Shown: positions 44,459 through 53,065 of the stretch, in pieces
Layout of the letters: every line of letters starts with the position of its first letter
Numbering within the stretch: the first letter of the stretch is position 1
Origin: Sphaerisporangium album
Lineage (GTDB): Bacteria; Actinomycetota; Actinomycetes; Streptosporangiales; Streptosporangiaceae
Assembly: GCF_003323745.1 (NCBI RefSeq)
Contig: NZ_QOIL01000010.1
Coordinates: forward strand, 214,110-278,109
Direction: 5' to 3'
Length of the DNA: 64,000 nt
Position numbers and translations under genes: made by a program
The notes under the pieces: generated by a model
What the model was told of the DNA's origin: nothing
Databases searched by the model: none
Seen by the model: the letters and a program-made list of their open reading frames with translations, nothing else

Positions 44459-45412
44459 ATGCGCCGACTGGCCCTTCTCGCCGCCCTTCCGCTGCTGTTC
44501 GCCGCCGCCTGCGGCAACAGCGGCGACGTCACCGCCAAAACGGGGGGCTCGTCCGGCGCGTCCTCCGGCGTCAAGGTCGCCGGTGATTTCGGGAAGAAAC
44601 CGCAGGTCACCTTCCCCTCGGGCAAGCCGCCGGCGACGTCCTCCTCCCAGACGATCACCTCGGGGCAGGGCGCGCAGCTCAAGGACGGCGACGCGGTCGT
44701 CGCCAACCTCACCGCCTACAGCTGGGACGGCAAGACCAACGCCCTGTCCGGCTCCACCTACGACGAGGGCGCGCCGCAGCTCATCACCGTCGACAACAAG
44801 CTGCCCTCCGTGGTCCACAAGGCGTTCCAGGACAGCAAGCCGGGCGGCCGCTTCCTGGCCGTCGTCGCCAAGGACAGCCTGACCGCCGAGCAGATGGAGC
44901 AGGCCAAGTCGCAGGGAGCCGACACCTCGATCGCCAGCGTCTACGTCGTGGACGTGATGGGCGTCTCCACCGTCAAGGCCGCCCAGGGCACCGCCACCGA
45001 CCCCGGGGTCAAGGGCGTCGCGCTGGAGAACCCCGGCGGCGACCAGGCTCCCAAGCTGACCACCAAGACCGACGCGGCCGCCCCCAAGGAGCTCGTCAGC
45101 AAGACCGTGATCAAGGGCACCGGGCCGGTGGTCAAGTCGGGCCAGACCATCCTCGTCCACTACACCGGCAAGATCTGGGGCACCGACACCGAGTTCGACA
45201 GCAGCTGGGGCCGCGGCCAGCCGGTCATGTTCCCGATCGGTGTCGGCAAGGTCATCAAGGGCTGGGACCAGAGCCTGGTGGGCGTCCCGGTGGGCAGCCG
45301 CATGCTCGTCACCATCCCGCCGGACCTCGGCTACGGCAAGGCCGGTCAGGGCGACAAGATCAAGGGCACCGACACCCTGGTCTTCGTCGTGGACGTCCTC
45401 GGCGCGTACTGA
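44459..45412 (+). CDS. FKBP-type peptidyl-prolyl isomerase lipoprotein, two FKBP-like domains
   Basis: 317 residues. Signal MRRLALLAALPLLFAAACGNSGD with lipobox A-A-A-C (Cys18). The N-terminal FKBP-like region (about 55-175) is degenerate: it keeps a VVANLTAYSWDG strand and VVHKAFQDSKPGGRFLAVV but not the usual active-site aromatics. The C-terminal FKBP is standard: VLVHYTGKIWGTDTEFDSSWGRGQPVMFPIGVGKVIKGWDQSLVGVPVGSRMLVTIPPDLGYG. It should help fold exported proteins at the outer membrane face. The ATG follows CGAGGG at 7 nt; an in-frame GTG at 44435 is the alternative. FKBP genes also follow pafA in Streptomyces. Confidence 0.92.
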   Translation: MRRLALLAALPLLFAAACGNSGDVTAKTGGSSGASSGVKVAGDFGKKPQVTFPSGKPPATSSSQTITSGQGAQLKDGDAVVANLTAYSWDGKTNALSGSTYDEGAPQLITVDNKLPSVVHKAFQDSKPGGRFLAVVAKDSLTAEQMEQAKSQGADTSIASVYVVDVMGVSTVKAAQGTATDPGVKGVALENPGGDQAPKLTTKTDAAAPKELVSKTVIKGTGPVVKSGQTILVHYTGKIWGTDTEFDSSWGRGQPVMFPIGVGKVIKGWDQSLVGVPVGSRMLVTIPPDLGYGKAGQGDKIKGTDTLVFVVDVLGAY

Positions 45413-45454
45413 CAGGCATGAGACGGGGGGACCCCGCGGCCTGAAGCCCGCTTC

Positions 45455-45494
45455 GTGAAGGCGCCCGGACCGGTGACGGTCCGGGCGCCTTCAC
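45455..45494 (+). terminator. Strong terminator after the FKBP gene
   Basis: Perfect 18-bp stem GTGAAGGCGCCCGGACCG / CGGTCCGGGCGCCTTCAC with a GTGA tetraloop, the longest perfect hairpin of its kind in the window. It isolates the FKBP gene from the downstream regulator. Confidence 0.88.
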
Positions 45495-45535
45495 GCGTGA
45501 GGGGTGGCCGGTGGGAGCGGCCTAGACTCGCCACT

Positions 45536-46216
45536 GTGAGCAGCGACGATCTCGATGTCCCCGGTGCGCCGGACACCGCCGGTGCCCCGGACGCGCTGGC
45601 CGCGCTGAGCGTTCTCCGCGACCCGGTGCGGCGGGCGTTGTACGACTACGTGGCCGGGCAGAGGAACGAGGTCGGGCGGGACGAGGCCGCGCGGGCGGCC
45701 GGGGTGGGCCGCACCCTGGCCGCCTTCCACCTGGACAAGCTCGTCGAGGCCGGCCTGCTGGAAACGGGCTTCCGGCGGCTGACGGACCGGACGGGGCCGG
45801 GCAGCGGGCGTCCCGCCAAGGTCTACCGCCGCTCGCCGGGGGAGCACCAGGTCAGCCTGCCCCCGCGCGACTACCGCACGCTGGCGCTCGTACTGGCCGA
45901 GGCCGTGGACGCGCTCGGCGGGGAGGAGGCCGCGGAGGCGGCGGCGCGCCGGGTGGGGGAGCGGGCCAGGGCGTCCGGGCTTCGCGAGGCCCTGGAGGAG
46001 CGGGGCTACGAGCCCTACCACGACGGCGACGTGATCCGCCTGCGCAACTGCCCCTTCCACGTGATCGCCCAGGAGCGCCCCGTCCTGACCTGCGCGCTCA
46101 ACCTCGCCCTGTGCGAGGGACTGCTGTCCGCCCTCGGCGACGACCACGTCACCCCGCGTCTGGACCCCCGTCCGGGCGAGTGCTGCGTCTCGTTTTCTAA
46201 AAACAATGAACATTGA
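45536..46216 (+). CDS. HTH transcriptional regulator with C-terminal Cys cluster (COG2345/SufR-like)
   Basis: 226 residues. A winged HTH (about 20-90, VLRDPVRRALYDYVAGQRNEVGRDEAARAAGVGRTLAAFHLDKLVEAGLLE) is followed by a dimer region and a Cys-rich end: RNCPFHVIAQ, then TCALNLALCEG, then GECCVSF. Spacing C-x13-C-x6-C-x22-CC resembles iron-sulfur or metal-sensing regulators of the SufR/COG2345 group, though it is not the exact SufR pattern. GTG start at 45536. The stop codon overlaps the dyad CAATG-AA-CATTG (46204-46215), a possible self- or downstream operator. Confidence 0.82.
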   Translation: MSSDDLDVPGAPDTAGAPDALAALSVLRDPVRRALYDYVAGQRNEVGRDEAARAAGVGRTLAAFHLDKLVEAGLLETGFRRLTDRTGPGSGRPAKVYRRSPGEHQVSLPPRDYRTLALVLAEAVDALGGEEAAEAAARRVGERARASGLREALEERGYEPYHDGDVIRLRNCPFHVIAQERPVLTCALNLALCEGLLSALGDDHVTPRLDPRPGECCVSFSKNNEH

Positions 46217-46248
46217 CATGGAGTGGGTCGGCGTGGTGTCCTGGCGCC

Positions 46249-46734
46249 ATGCACCTCGCCCAGCTCAACGTCGCCCACCTGCGCGCCCCCGTGGACTCCC
46301 CTGAGATCGCCCAGTTCGTCGCCGCCCTGGGGCCCGTCAACGCGATCTCCGACGCCTCTCCCGGCTTCGTCTGGCGCCTGAAGGAGGACGAGGACGACCC
46401 CACCGCCACCGTCCGGCACGACCACGGTGACCTACTCCTGATCAACTTCTCGGTCTGGGAGTCCCGCGAGTCCCTGTGGAACTTCGTCTACCGCAGCCCC
46501 CACCTGGAGTACCTGCGCCGCCGCCGCGAATGGTTCCTGCGCGCCGCCGAGCCGTACAGCGTCATGTGGTGGATCCCCGAAGGCCACATCCCCACCTTGG
46601 ACGACGGCATGAGCAGGCTGCGGACGCTCAGGGAGAACGGCCCCTGCCCGGACGCCTTCACCTTCACCGACTTCCACGAGCCCCAGGCGCCCCGGCCGCA
46701 GCGGGAAGGGAACCTGGCCGGCCGGCCCGCCTGA
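46249..46734 (+). CDS. DUF3291 family protein
   Basis: 161 residues. MHLAQLNVAHLRAPVDSPEIAQFVAALGPVNAISDASPGFVWRL is the family N-terminus, and VWESRESLWNFVYRSPHLEYLRRRREWF with MWWIPEGHIPTLDDGMSRLRTLRENGPCPDAFTF fills the rest. The fold is predicted to be an antibiotic-biosynthesis-monooxygenase-like dimeric ferredoxin fold. Function is unknown. It sits 32 nt after the Cys-rich regulator, which may control it. A long upstream extension of the frame lacks conservation, so the ATG at 46249 is preferred. Confidence 0.85.
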   Translation: MHLAQLNVAHLRAPVDSPEIAQFVAALGPVNAISDASPGFVWRLKEDEDDPTATVRHDHGDLLLINFSVWESRESLWNFVYRSPHLEYLRRRREWFLRAAEPYSVMWWIPEGHIPTLDDGMSRLRTLRENGPCPDAFTFTDFHEPQAPRPQREGNLAGRPA

Positions 46735-46806
46735 ACCGGGACGCGCCAGGCCGCCGGGGGCGACGCTGATGCATGGATTCCCAGGTCAAGGCAGCAAACT
46801 AGCGGT

Positions 46807-47946
46807 ATGAGGGGAAGATGGGCCGAGTTCGCGGCCAGGCACCGTGGCGAGATCGGGGACGCGCTGCTGGCCGTGGCGGTCCTGGCCTTCACCGTCCCGA
46901 CCACGCTCGTGCACCGGGCCTTCTCGCTGTTCTTCGAGGCGCCGGACTGGCTGGAGATCCTCGCCGGGGTCATCACGGCGGCGACCATGCTGCTCCGGCG
47001 CCGCACGGCCTGGCCGATGATCGTCGCCGCGATCGGATGCGCCGTCCTGACCGGGCAGGCGGTGCCGTTGACGCTGGCCGCCTACTCGATGACGTCGGAG
47101 AACAAGGTGCGCCGCTGGCACTGGGCGGTGGCGGTGATGGCGGCCGTCTACGTCGTGGCGGACTACGTCAATCCCTACACCGACGAGTTCCTCTACCTCG
47201 CCGTGGTCCGCGCGCTGACGCTCGTCTACCTGCCCGCGCTGGTCGGTACCTGGGTGTGGGAGTACCGCGACCTGATCGGGGAGTTGCGGGCGGGGGTGCG
47301 GCTGCGTGAGGAGCACGCCGCCTCCCGGGAGCGGCGGTGGCTCGCGGGGGAGCTGCACGACACCGTGACCCACGCGGTGACCTCCATGGTCCTCAACGCG
47401 GGGATCATCCGGGAGGCCGGGGATCCCGCGGAGATCGGCGAGCTGGCCGCCACCGTCGAGGACAAGGGGGTGCAGGCGCTCGCCGAGCTCCGCGAGCTGC
47501 TCACGGTGCTACGCCGCGAGGACGTGCCCCGGTCGGCGGCCGGCGTGGACGCGATCCCGCGCCTGGTGGAGGAGGCGTCCGCCACCGGCATGCGCGTCAG
47601 CCTCCACTTCGACGTCCCACGGGACGTGCTGCTGCCCAGGCAGGTCGGGCACACGTGCTTCCGCGTGGTGCAGGAAGGGCTGAACAACGTCCGCAAGCAC
47701 GCGCCGGGATCGCGGGTTCGGGTGACCTGCACGGTGGCCGGCGAGGTCGTGAACGTCTCGGTGGTCGACACCGGCTCCGGCGGCGACGGGACGGCTCACC
47801 GCTTCCCTCCTATCCAGAAGTCCGGTTACGGCCTGAGCGGTCTACGGGAACGCGTCGTCCACGCGGGCGGCGAACTCCAGGCCGGCCCCACCCTCGAAGG
47901 CGGCTTCGCCCTGACCGCCCGGATCCCCATCCCCGCCGCGTCCTGA
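46807..47946 (+). CDS. Sensor histidine kinase (HisKA_3 type) without adjacent response regulator
   Basis: 379 residues. About five spans lie in 18-150, then a coiled linker and the box LAGELHDTVTHAVTSMVLNAG with phosphoacceptor His184. HATPase_c motifs are VVQEGLNNVRKHA (N box), DTGSGGD (G1) and GYGLSGLRERVVHAGG (G2). Typical DesK/NarX-like membrane kinase. The neighbours on both sides are not receivers, so it is an orphan or uses a distant partner, perhaps NarL-type like the one at 9045 (speculative). Confidence 0.9.
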   Translation: MRGRWAEFAARHRGEIGDALLAVAVLAFTVPTTLVHRAFSLFFEAPDWLEILAGVITAATMLLRRRTAWPMIVAAIGCAVLTGQAVPLTLAAYSMTSENKVRRWHWAVAVMAAVYVVADYVNPYTDEFLYLAVVRALTLVYLPALVGTWVWEYRDLIGELRAGVRLREEHAASRERRWLAGELHDTVTHAVTSMVLNAGIIREAGDPAEIGELAATVEDKGVQALAELRELLTVLRREDVPRSAAGVDAIPRLVEEASATGMRVSLHFDVPRDVLLPRQVGHTCFRVVQEGLNNVRKHAPGSRVRVTCTVAGEVVNVSVVDTGSGGDGTAHRFPPIQKSGYGLSGLRERVVHAGGELQAGPTLEGGFALTARIPIPAAS

Positions 47947-48148
47947 ACCAGGATGGCGGCGAACCGACACATCGGTCGACAGGCGAGCCCTTACTCCGAG
48001 GCGCGCCATTGTCGGGCCTGTAGGGATTCATCGCGCGGCAAATGCGGCCGCGCGTCTAGCCTGCCTGGCAAGTGACGTCCGAACGCCCCGATTTTTGCAA
48101 GGAAACAGGCCGCGGAATACCCGCCACGCGCAGGCGGGAAGGCATGAG

Positions 48149-49267
48149 TCAGGACAGCAGTGAAGCCGCGTGCCTGCCGGCGGCGGCCGAGGTCAGGAAG
48201 CCGGCCAGGTCCTCGTCGAGGCCGCGGCCCATCGTGGACAGCTTCACCGGGCTTCGCCGGAGCAGCTCCTCCAGGCCGTCCACCGGGACGCGGACCAGCT
48301 CGTGGCGGCCGGCCAGCTCGGACGCCTGCTCGGCCACGCGGTCGCCGAAGTCGCCCGGGAGCTCCGGCACCACCACCTGCGCGGGCGCGAGGGCCACCCG
48401 GCCGTAGGCGGTGAGGGAGTGGTGGGAGACGCCGATGTGGCGTTCGCGCAGGTCGCCCTCGCTGACCCTCAGCGCAGCCACAGGACGGCCGCCGAGGACG
48501 GCCGCCGCGTTGACGGCCTCGCCCGCCGACACGCCCGAGAAGCCCCAGCGCGTGCCGGTGCCGAGATTGCCGGGGCCCTGCGTCACGATCGCGACGTCGG
48601 CGGACAGCACGTGCCTGGCCGCCAGCAGGCCCGTATGGACGGTGACCGCCTCGACGTCCCCGCCGAAGGACTGCCCGGTCGTGACCACCCCGCACAGCCA
48701 GCCGATCTCGCGCAGGCGGGCCGCCGACATCGAGAACCACCCCGGCAGCGCGCCGCCGTCGAGCATCACGTAGGCCACCCTCGGCGCTCTCACCGGCGAA
48801 GACGCGACCTCACCCGCGGGGCCGGCGTAATCCGCCGGGGGCCGTGAGCCGAACAGGCCGCACAGGATCGCGGGCAGGGCGGAGTGCAGGTCGGCGACGA
48901 CCACCGGCATGCCGTCGAGGGAGTCCGCGTCGCGCAGGACGTCGTGGAAGGGGGAGTCCTGCTCGTCGGCGCCGAGCACCGTCGCCTGCAGCGGGGTGTA
49001 CCGGGCCTTGACCAGGTGACCAGGTCCTTGAGGATCTTCGGGCAAACGATCCGGCAGGGCCACTACCATGGCATAGCCTCCCGTACCGAGGCCCATGGCG
49101 AGTGCGGTCGTGTTGAGCAGCACCGCGTCGCCTGGCTCGGGACGGCCCACCAGCCGTGGGTAGGCCAGCGCCCGGCATTCCCCCTCGGGAAGGCTCACCT
49201 GAAGTTCGATCGCCCCCGGCCACTCGCGCCGGACCGACAGCACCTCGCCCTTGCGCCACCTGATCAC
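48149..49267 (-). CDS. DUF3866 family protein
   Basis: 372 residues. MIRWRKGEVLSVRREWPGAIELQVSL opens the protein, then PGDAVLLNTTALAMGLGTGGYAMVVALPDR and HLVKARYTPLQATVLGADEQDSP. Also conserved are MPVVVADLHSALPAI and the TQGPGNLGTGTRWGFSGVSAGEAVNA loop. The family is conserved beside pafBC in actinobacteria and has no known activity. The GTG start lies 6 nt after a TACCCT box on the same strand, so the mRNA is probably leaderless. Divergent from pafB. Confidence 0.88.
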   Translation of the reverse strand: MIRWRKGEVLSVRREWPGAIELQVSLPEGECRALAYPRLVGRPEPGDAVLLNTTALAMGLGTGGYAMVVALPDRLPEDPQGPGHLVKARYTPLQATVLGADEQDSPFHDVLRDADSLDGMPVVVADLHSALPAILCGLFGSRPPADYAGPAGEVASSPVRAPRVAYVMLDGGALPGWFSMSAARLREIGWLCGVVTTGQSFGGDVEAVTVHTGLLAARHVLSADVAIVTQGPGNLGTGTRWGFSGVSAGEAVNAAAVLGGRPVAALRVSEGDLRERHIGVSHHSLTAYGRVALAPAQVVVPELPGDFGDRVAEQASELAGRHELVRVPVDGLEELLRRSPVKLSTMGRGLDEDLAGFLTSAAAGRHAASLLS

Positions 49268-49273
49268 CCGGCA

Positions 49274-49279
49274 AGGGTA
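49274..49279 (-). promoter_or_regulatory. -10 box of the DUF3866 gene, probable leaderless start
   Basis: On the minus strand TACCCT is followed by 6 nt (TGCCGG) and then the GTG start. No ribosome site precedes the start codon. Confidence 0.5.
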
Positions 49280-49305
49280 GCGTCACCCAGGAGAAGGGAG
49301 GCCCG

Positions 49306-50250
49306 ATGTCTCGGCGGAAGACCGAGCGGCTGCTGAACCTCGTCATCTGCCTGCTCGCCACCCGGCGCCCGCTCAGCGCGGAGCAGATCCGCCACGCCGT
49401 GCCCGGTTACGACGCCGGGAACGACGAGGCCTTCCAGCGCATGTTCGAGCGGGACAAGACCGAGCTGCGAGAGATCGGCATCCCCGTCCAGGTGCACAAG
49501 GACCCCTGGGAGGACGAGCCCGGGTACCGCATCGAGCGCCAGGCGTACGAGCTGCCCGAGATCACGCTGGAGGCCGACGAGGCGGCCGTGCTCGGCCTGG
49601 CCGCCCAGGTGTGGCAGCGCGCCACCCTGGCCGAGGCCGCGAGCGGCGCGCTGCTCAAGCTCAGGGCCGGGGGAGTGCAGACCGACGAGTCCGCCGCCGG
49701 GCCGCTGGAGCTGCGCGTGGACACCCGCGACCCCGCCTTCGCGGGCCTGTGGGAGGCCGTGCGCGACCGCCGGGTCGTCCGGTTCGACTACCGCGCCGCC
49801 GGCAGCGAGGTCATGCTCACCCGCACCGTCGAGCCCTGGGGCGTGGTGAGCCGCCGCGGCCGCTGGTACCTGGTCGGCCACGACCGCGAGCGCCGCGCCC
49901 CCCGCGTCTTCCGGCTCAGCCGGATCAGCGGCCCCGTCACGCCGGTCGGGCGCCCGGGCGCGGTCACGGTGCCGGACGACGTCGACATCCGCTCCATGGT
50001 CGGCCATCGCGACAGCCTGCTGCCCGAGCGGGCGGCCACCGTCCGGGTCCGCGTGGGCACCTGCCTGTGGCTGCGCCAGACGGGCACCGTCCGCCCCGGA
50101 GACGACGGCTGGGACGTCGTGACGCTCGACTTCGCCGACCCCGAGTGGATCGCCGGGTCGATCGTCGGCTTCGCGTCCGACGCCGAGGTCCTCGACCCGC
50201 CGGACGTCCGCGAGGCGGTCATCCGCAAGCTGAAGGGAGCGCTGGCGTGA
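49306..50250 (+). CDS. pafB: WYL-domain transcriptional regulator PafB
   Basis: 314 residues. N-terminal winged HTH (RRKTERLLNLVICLLATRRPLSAEQIRHAVPGYDAGNDEAFQRMFERDKTELREIGIPVQ), middle WYL domain (VVRFDYRAAGSEVMLTRTVEPWGVVSRRGRWYLVGHDRERRAPRVFRLSRI) and a C-terminal WCX domain. In mycobacteria PafB and PafC form a heterodimer that activates most DNA-repair genes independently of LexA by binding the RNA polymerase holoenzyme at TGTCRGTG-N8-TAnnnT promoters. ATG with GGGAGG. Its stop overlaps the pafC start (GTGA). Confidence 0.94.
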   Translation: MSRRKTERLLNLVICLLATRRPLSAEQIRHAVPGYDAGNDEAFQRMFERDKTELREIGIPVQVHKDPWEDEPGYRIERQAYELPEITLEADEAAVLGLAAQVWQRATLAEAASGALLKLRAGGVQTDESAAGPLELRVDTRDPAFAGLWEAVRDRRVVRFDYRAAGSEVMLTRTVEPWGVVSRRGRWYLVGHDRERRAPRVFRLSRISGPVTPVGRPGAVTVPDDVDIRSMVGHRDSLLPERAATVRVRVGTCLWLRQTGTVRPGDDGWDVVTLDFADPEWIAGSIVGFASDAEVLDPPDVREAVIRKLKGALA

Positions 50251-51203
50251 GCACCGCCGACCGCCTGCCGAGGCTCCTGGCCCTGGTGCCCTACCTCATG
50301 TCCCACCCGGGCGCGCAGGTGCCGGAGGTCGCCAGGCTGTTCGGCCTGACCGAGAAGCAGCTCATCGACGACCTGCAGCTCGTCTGGATGTGCGGCCTGC
50401 CCGGTCACACCCCGGGAGACCTCATCGACGTCTCCTGGGACGGCGGCGAGATCCTCATCGACAACGCCGAGACCATCGCCCGTCCCCTGCGCCTGGGCGT
50501 CGACGAGGCCAGCGCGCTGCTGGTGGCGTTGCGCATGCTCGCCGAGCTGCCCGAGTTCCGGGACAGCGAGGCGCTCGCCCGGGTGGTCGCCAAGCTGGAG
50601 AGCGCGGCGGGCGAGGGTGCCGCGGCGATCAGCAGCCAGGTCGCCTTCGAGCTGGACGCGGCGCCCGACGCGATGACGACGGTCACCGACGCCCTGCGCA
50701 GGCGGCGCCGGCTGTCGCTGCGCTACTACGTGCCGGGCCGCGACGAGATCACCCCGCGTGAGGTGGACCCGACCCGGCTGGTGATGGTGGACGGCCGTTC
50801 CTACCTGGAGGGCTGGTGCTACCGCGCCGACGGCATGCGGCTGTTCCGGCTCGACCGCATCATCGGCGTCCAGGTGCTGGACGTGCCCGCCGAGCCGCCC
50901 GCCGAGGCCGAGCCGATCGACGTCACCGACGGGGTCTTCCGGCCCTCGCCGACCGACGAGCTGGTGGAGCTGGAGCTGACCCCGGCCGGCCGCTGGGTCG
51001 CCGAGTACTACCCGTGCGAGGAGGTCACCGAGCTGGGGGAGGGCCGGCTGCGGGTGACGCTGCGCGCCCGCGACCAGGGCTGGCTCGTACGGCTGGCGCT
51101 GCGCCTCGGCGACGGCGGGCGGGTGACCGCCCCGGAGTCGCTGGCGCTGCGGGTGCGCGAGGAGGCCTCGGCGGCGCTGCGGCTGTACGAGTCCGCCCGG
51201 TGA
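50247..51203 (+). CDS. pafC: WYL-domain transcriptional regulator PafC
   Basis: 318 residues. N-terminal HTH (RLPRLLALVPYLMSHPGAQVPEVARLFGLTEKQLIDDLQLVWMCGLPGHTPGDLIDVSWDGGEI), WYL domain (RRRRLSLRYYVPGRDEITPREVDPTRLVMVDGRSYLEGWCYRADGMRLFRLDRI) and WCX tail. Partner of PafB; the GTGA overlap ensures equal synthesis. A PafBC-type promoter lies in this window ahead of the RecB-like nuclease gene. Confidence 0.94.
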   Translation: MSTADRLPRLLALVPYLMSHPGAQVPEVARLFGLTEKQLIDDLQLVWMCGLPGHTPGDLIDVSWDGGEILIDNAETIARPLRLGVDEASALLVALRMLAELPEFRDSEALARVVAKLESAAGEGAAAISSQVAFELDAAPDAMTTVTDALRRRRRLSLRYYVPGRDEITPREVDPTRLVMVDGRSYLEGWCYRADGMRLFRLDRIIGVQVLDVPAEPPAEAEPIDVTDGVFRPSPTDELVELELTPAGRWVAEYYPCEEVTELGEGRLRVTLRARDQGWLVRLALRLGDGGRVTAPESLALRVREEASAALRLYESAR

Positions 51204-51274
51204 GGGCGTCTCACGGCCCTGCGATGTGATCGAACCGCGATATTTCGCCTCCGCCTTGGGTAAAGTGCCACCTC

Positions 51275-51463
51275 ATGATGTGGATCTACGTCGCGGTCGG
51301 CCTGGCCGTCGCCGGCCTGGTCCCGCTCGGGTTCCTGACCGCGCGCGTGCTGGTGGCCGTACGAGGTCTGACACGTGAAATCGAGCGGACCGCCGGCCGT
51401 CTGGAGACCGTCAGGCCCGCCCCCGCCCCCTCCGCGGCAGCATTGAAAGGCCGGGAGGGGTGA
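51275..51463 (+). CDS. Small single-span membrane protein
   Basis: 62 residues: MMWIYVAVGLAVAGLVPLGF begins an N-terminal hydrophobic span (about 3-28), followed by a basic amphipathic helix (VRGLTREIERTAGRLETV) and a short tail. It lies between pafC and tatA, where a similar small gene is found in Streptomyces. TAAAGT at 51261-51266 ends 8 nt before the ATG, suggesting leaderless expression. Function unknown; a role near the Tat translocon is only suggested by position. Confidence 0.7.
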   Translation: MMWIYVAVGLAVAGLVPLGFLTARVLVAVRGLTREIERTAGRLETVRPAPAPSAAALKGREG

Positions 51464-51529
51464 AGTATGTATCCGGGGCAGCGTACGATCGACCTGAGAT
51501 TGCACGTCTGTCTGCTTTAAGGATGTGAC

Positions 51530-51886
51530 ATGGGTGGATTGGGTGCGCCCGAGCTGATCATCATCGGGCTGGTCCTGGTGCTGCTCTTCGGCGCCAAGAA
51601 ACTTCCCGACACCGCGAGGGCTCTGGGTCAGTCGCTGCGGCTGTTCAAGAAGGAGACCACCAAGCTCCACGAGGAGGACGACGCCAGGGCCGCCCAGGCG
51701 AACGCCCAGCCCATCGTGGTCCAGCCGCAGCCCATCCAGCCTGCGGCGCCGTCCGTGGAGGACCGGCTCCGCCTCCTGGAAGAGGAGAACGCCAAGCTGC
51801 GCACCACGTCGCAGGCGCGTGCCGGCGAGGCCACCGTCGGCGGCTCCTCCGCCGCGCAGACGCCCAAGGACCAGGGCTCCGTCTGA
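51530..51886 (+). CDS. tatA: Twin-arginine translocase subunit TatA
   Basis: 118 residues. [43 protein letters not shown] has the short span, the FGAKKLP hinge and the amphipathic helix of TatA/E. The Gln/Pro-rich and charged tail ([33 protein letters not shown]) includes a small coiled coil. It forms the variable-size pore of the Tat pathway with TatC. ATG preceded by AAGGATG. Confidence 0.95.
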   Translation: MGGLGAPELIIIGLVLVLLFGAKKLPDTARALGQSLRLFKKETTKLHEEDDARAAQANAQPIVVQPQPIQPAAPSVEDRLRLLEEENAKLRTTSQARAGEATVGGSSAAQTPKDQGSV

Positions 51887-51942
51887 CCACAGGTCCCGTA
51901 CGGCCCGCATAATCTGACCGCCCGCGAAGACAGGGACGCCGG

Positions 51943-52803
51943 ATGGCACTGCTGAAACGGTCGAGCCCGGCCGACAACGGCCAGGTCGCCCCCGAATCCG
52001 AGGGGCGCATGTCGCTCATGGATCACCTCCGTGAGCTGCGCAACCGACTGGTCAAGGCCATGCTCGGCCTGATCGTCGGCACCGTGATCGGCTTCGTCTT
52101 CTTCGACCGGTTGTGGACGTTCATGACCGGTCCGTACTGTCGCCTGCCCGCCGCGCACAAGCTCAACAACCAGTGCACGCTCGTGGTCCAGGGCGTCTTC
52201 GAAGGCTTCATGGTCAACCTCCAGGTCGCCCTGATGTTCGGCGTCGTGGTGGCCGCGCCGATCTGGCTCTACCAGCTCTGGGCCTTCGTCACCCCGGGGC
52301 TCTACCGCAACGAGCGCCGGTACTCGATCGCGTTCCTGGCGCTGGCCGTCCCGCTGTTCGTGGCCGGCGCGGCGCTGGCGTACCTCACGATGGACAAGGG
52401 CCTGTCCCTGCTGCTGGGGTTCGCCCCCGGCAACGTGATCCCGCTCATCAGCATGGACCAGTACGTCGGGTTCCTGATGGCGATGCTGATCATCTTCGGG
52501 CTCTCGTTCGAGCTGCCGCTGCTCATGGTCTTCCTCAACCTCATCGGCGTGCTGCCGTTCAAGCTGGTCAGCAAGCACCAGCGCATGGTCGTCTTCCTGA
52601 TGTTCCTGTTCGCCGCCGTGGCGACGCCCAGTCAGGACCCGATCACCATGCTGGCGCTGGCCGTGCCGATGGTGGGCATGTTCATGATCGCCGAGGTCTT
52701 CATGTACTTCCACGATCGCAGGAAGGAACAGGCGGAGGCCCAGCGCCAGCGCGAGCTGGCCGAGGAGCTGGACGGCCAGGGCGCCGGTCCGTCCGTGGAT
52801 TAG
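51943..52803 (+). CDS. tatC: Twin-arginine translocase subunit TatC
   Basis: 286 residues, six membrane spans. SLMDHLRELRNRLVKAMLGLIVGTVIGFVFFDRLW contains the signal-peptide-binding Glu in HLRELRNR. FVTPGLYRNERRYSIAFLALAVPLFVAGAALAYL and LSFELPLLMVFLNLIGVLPFKLVSKHQRMVVFLMFLFAAVATPSQDP are family blocks. It is the twin-arginine receptor. ATG 56 nt after tatA with a TAATCT box nearby (51914), so it may have extra transcription of its own. Confidence 0.96.
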   Translation: MALLKRSSPADNGQVAPESEGRMSLMDHLRELRNRLVKAMLGLIVGTVIGFVFFDRLWTFMTGPYCRLPAAHKLNNQCTLVVQGVFEGFMVNLQVALMFGVVVAAPIWLYQLWAFVTPGLYRNERRYSIAFLALAVPLFVAGAALAYLTMDKGLSLLLGFAPGNVIPLISMDQYVGFLMAMLIIFGLSFELPLLMVFLNLIGVLPFKLVSKHQRMVVFLMFLFAAVATPSQDPITMLALAVPMVGMFMIAEVFMYFHDRRKEQAEAQRQRELAEELDGQGAGPSVD

Positions 52804-52895
52804 CCGCGGCGCTACGCGCCGCCTCCAGGCGATGATCCGGCCCACGAGCCGCTTCGCGCTGCCTGCGGGCCTCCGGTAACCCTTCGAACCGACCA

Positions 52896-52921
52896 CGCCG
52901 CCGCACGCTTCGCCGTGCGGT
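52896..52921 (+). terminator. Hairpin after tatC
   Basis: A 10-bp stem (52896-52905 with 52912-52921, one G-T pair) and CTTCGC loop, 93 nt after the tatC stop. Followed by CTTCGTCGTG rather than a T-run. Confidence 0.5.
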
Positions 52922-53065
52922 GGCTTCGTCGTGTCCGGGCAGGGCCCGCCCTGGCATAGTGCGCTCCCCCCTCACAGATGGGAGGTAGGCGGACGATCTC
53001 TTCTGCGGTTCCATCGAGGCAGATCTTCGCGATGCCGCCCTATCGGGGGCAGGGAAGGAACGCCG

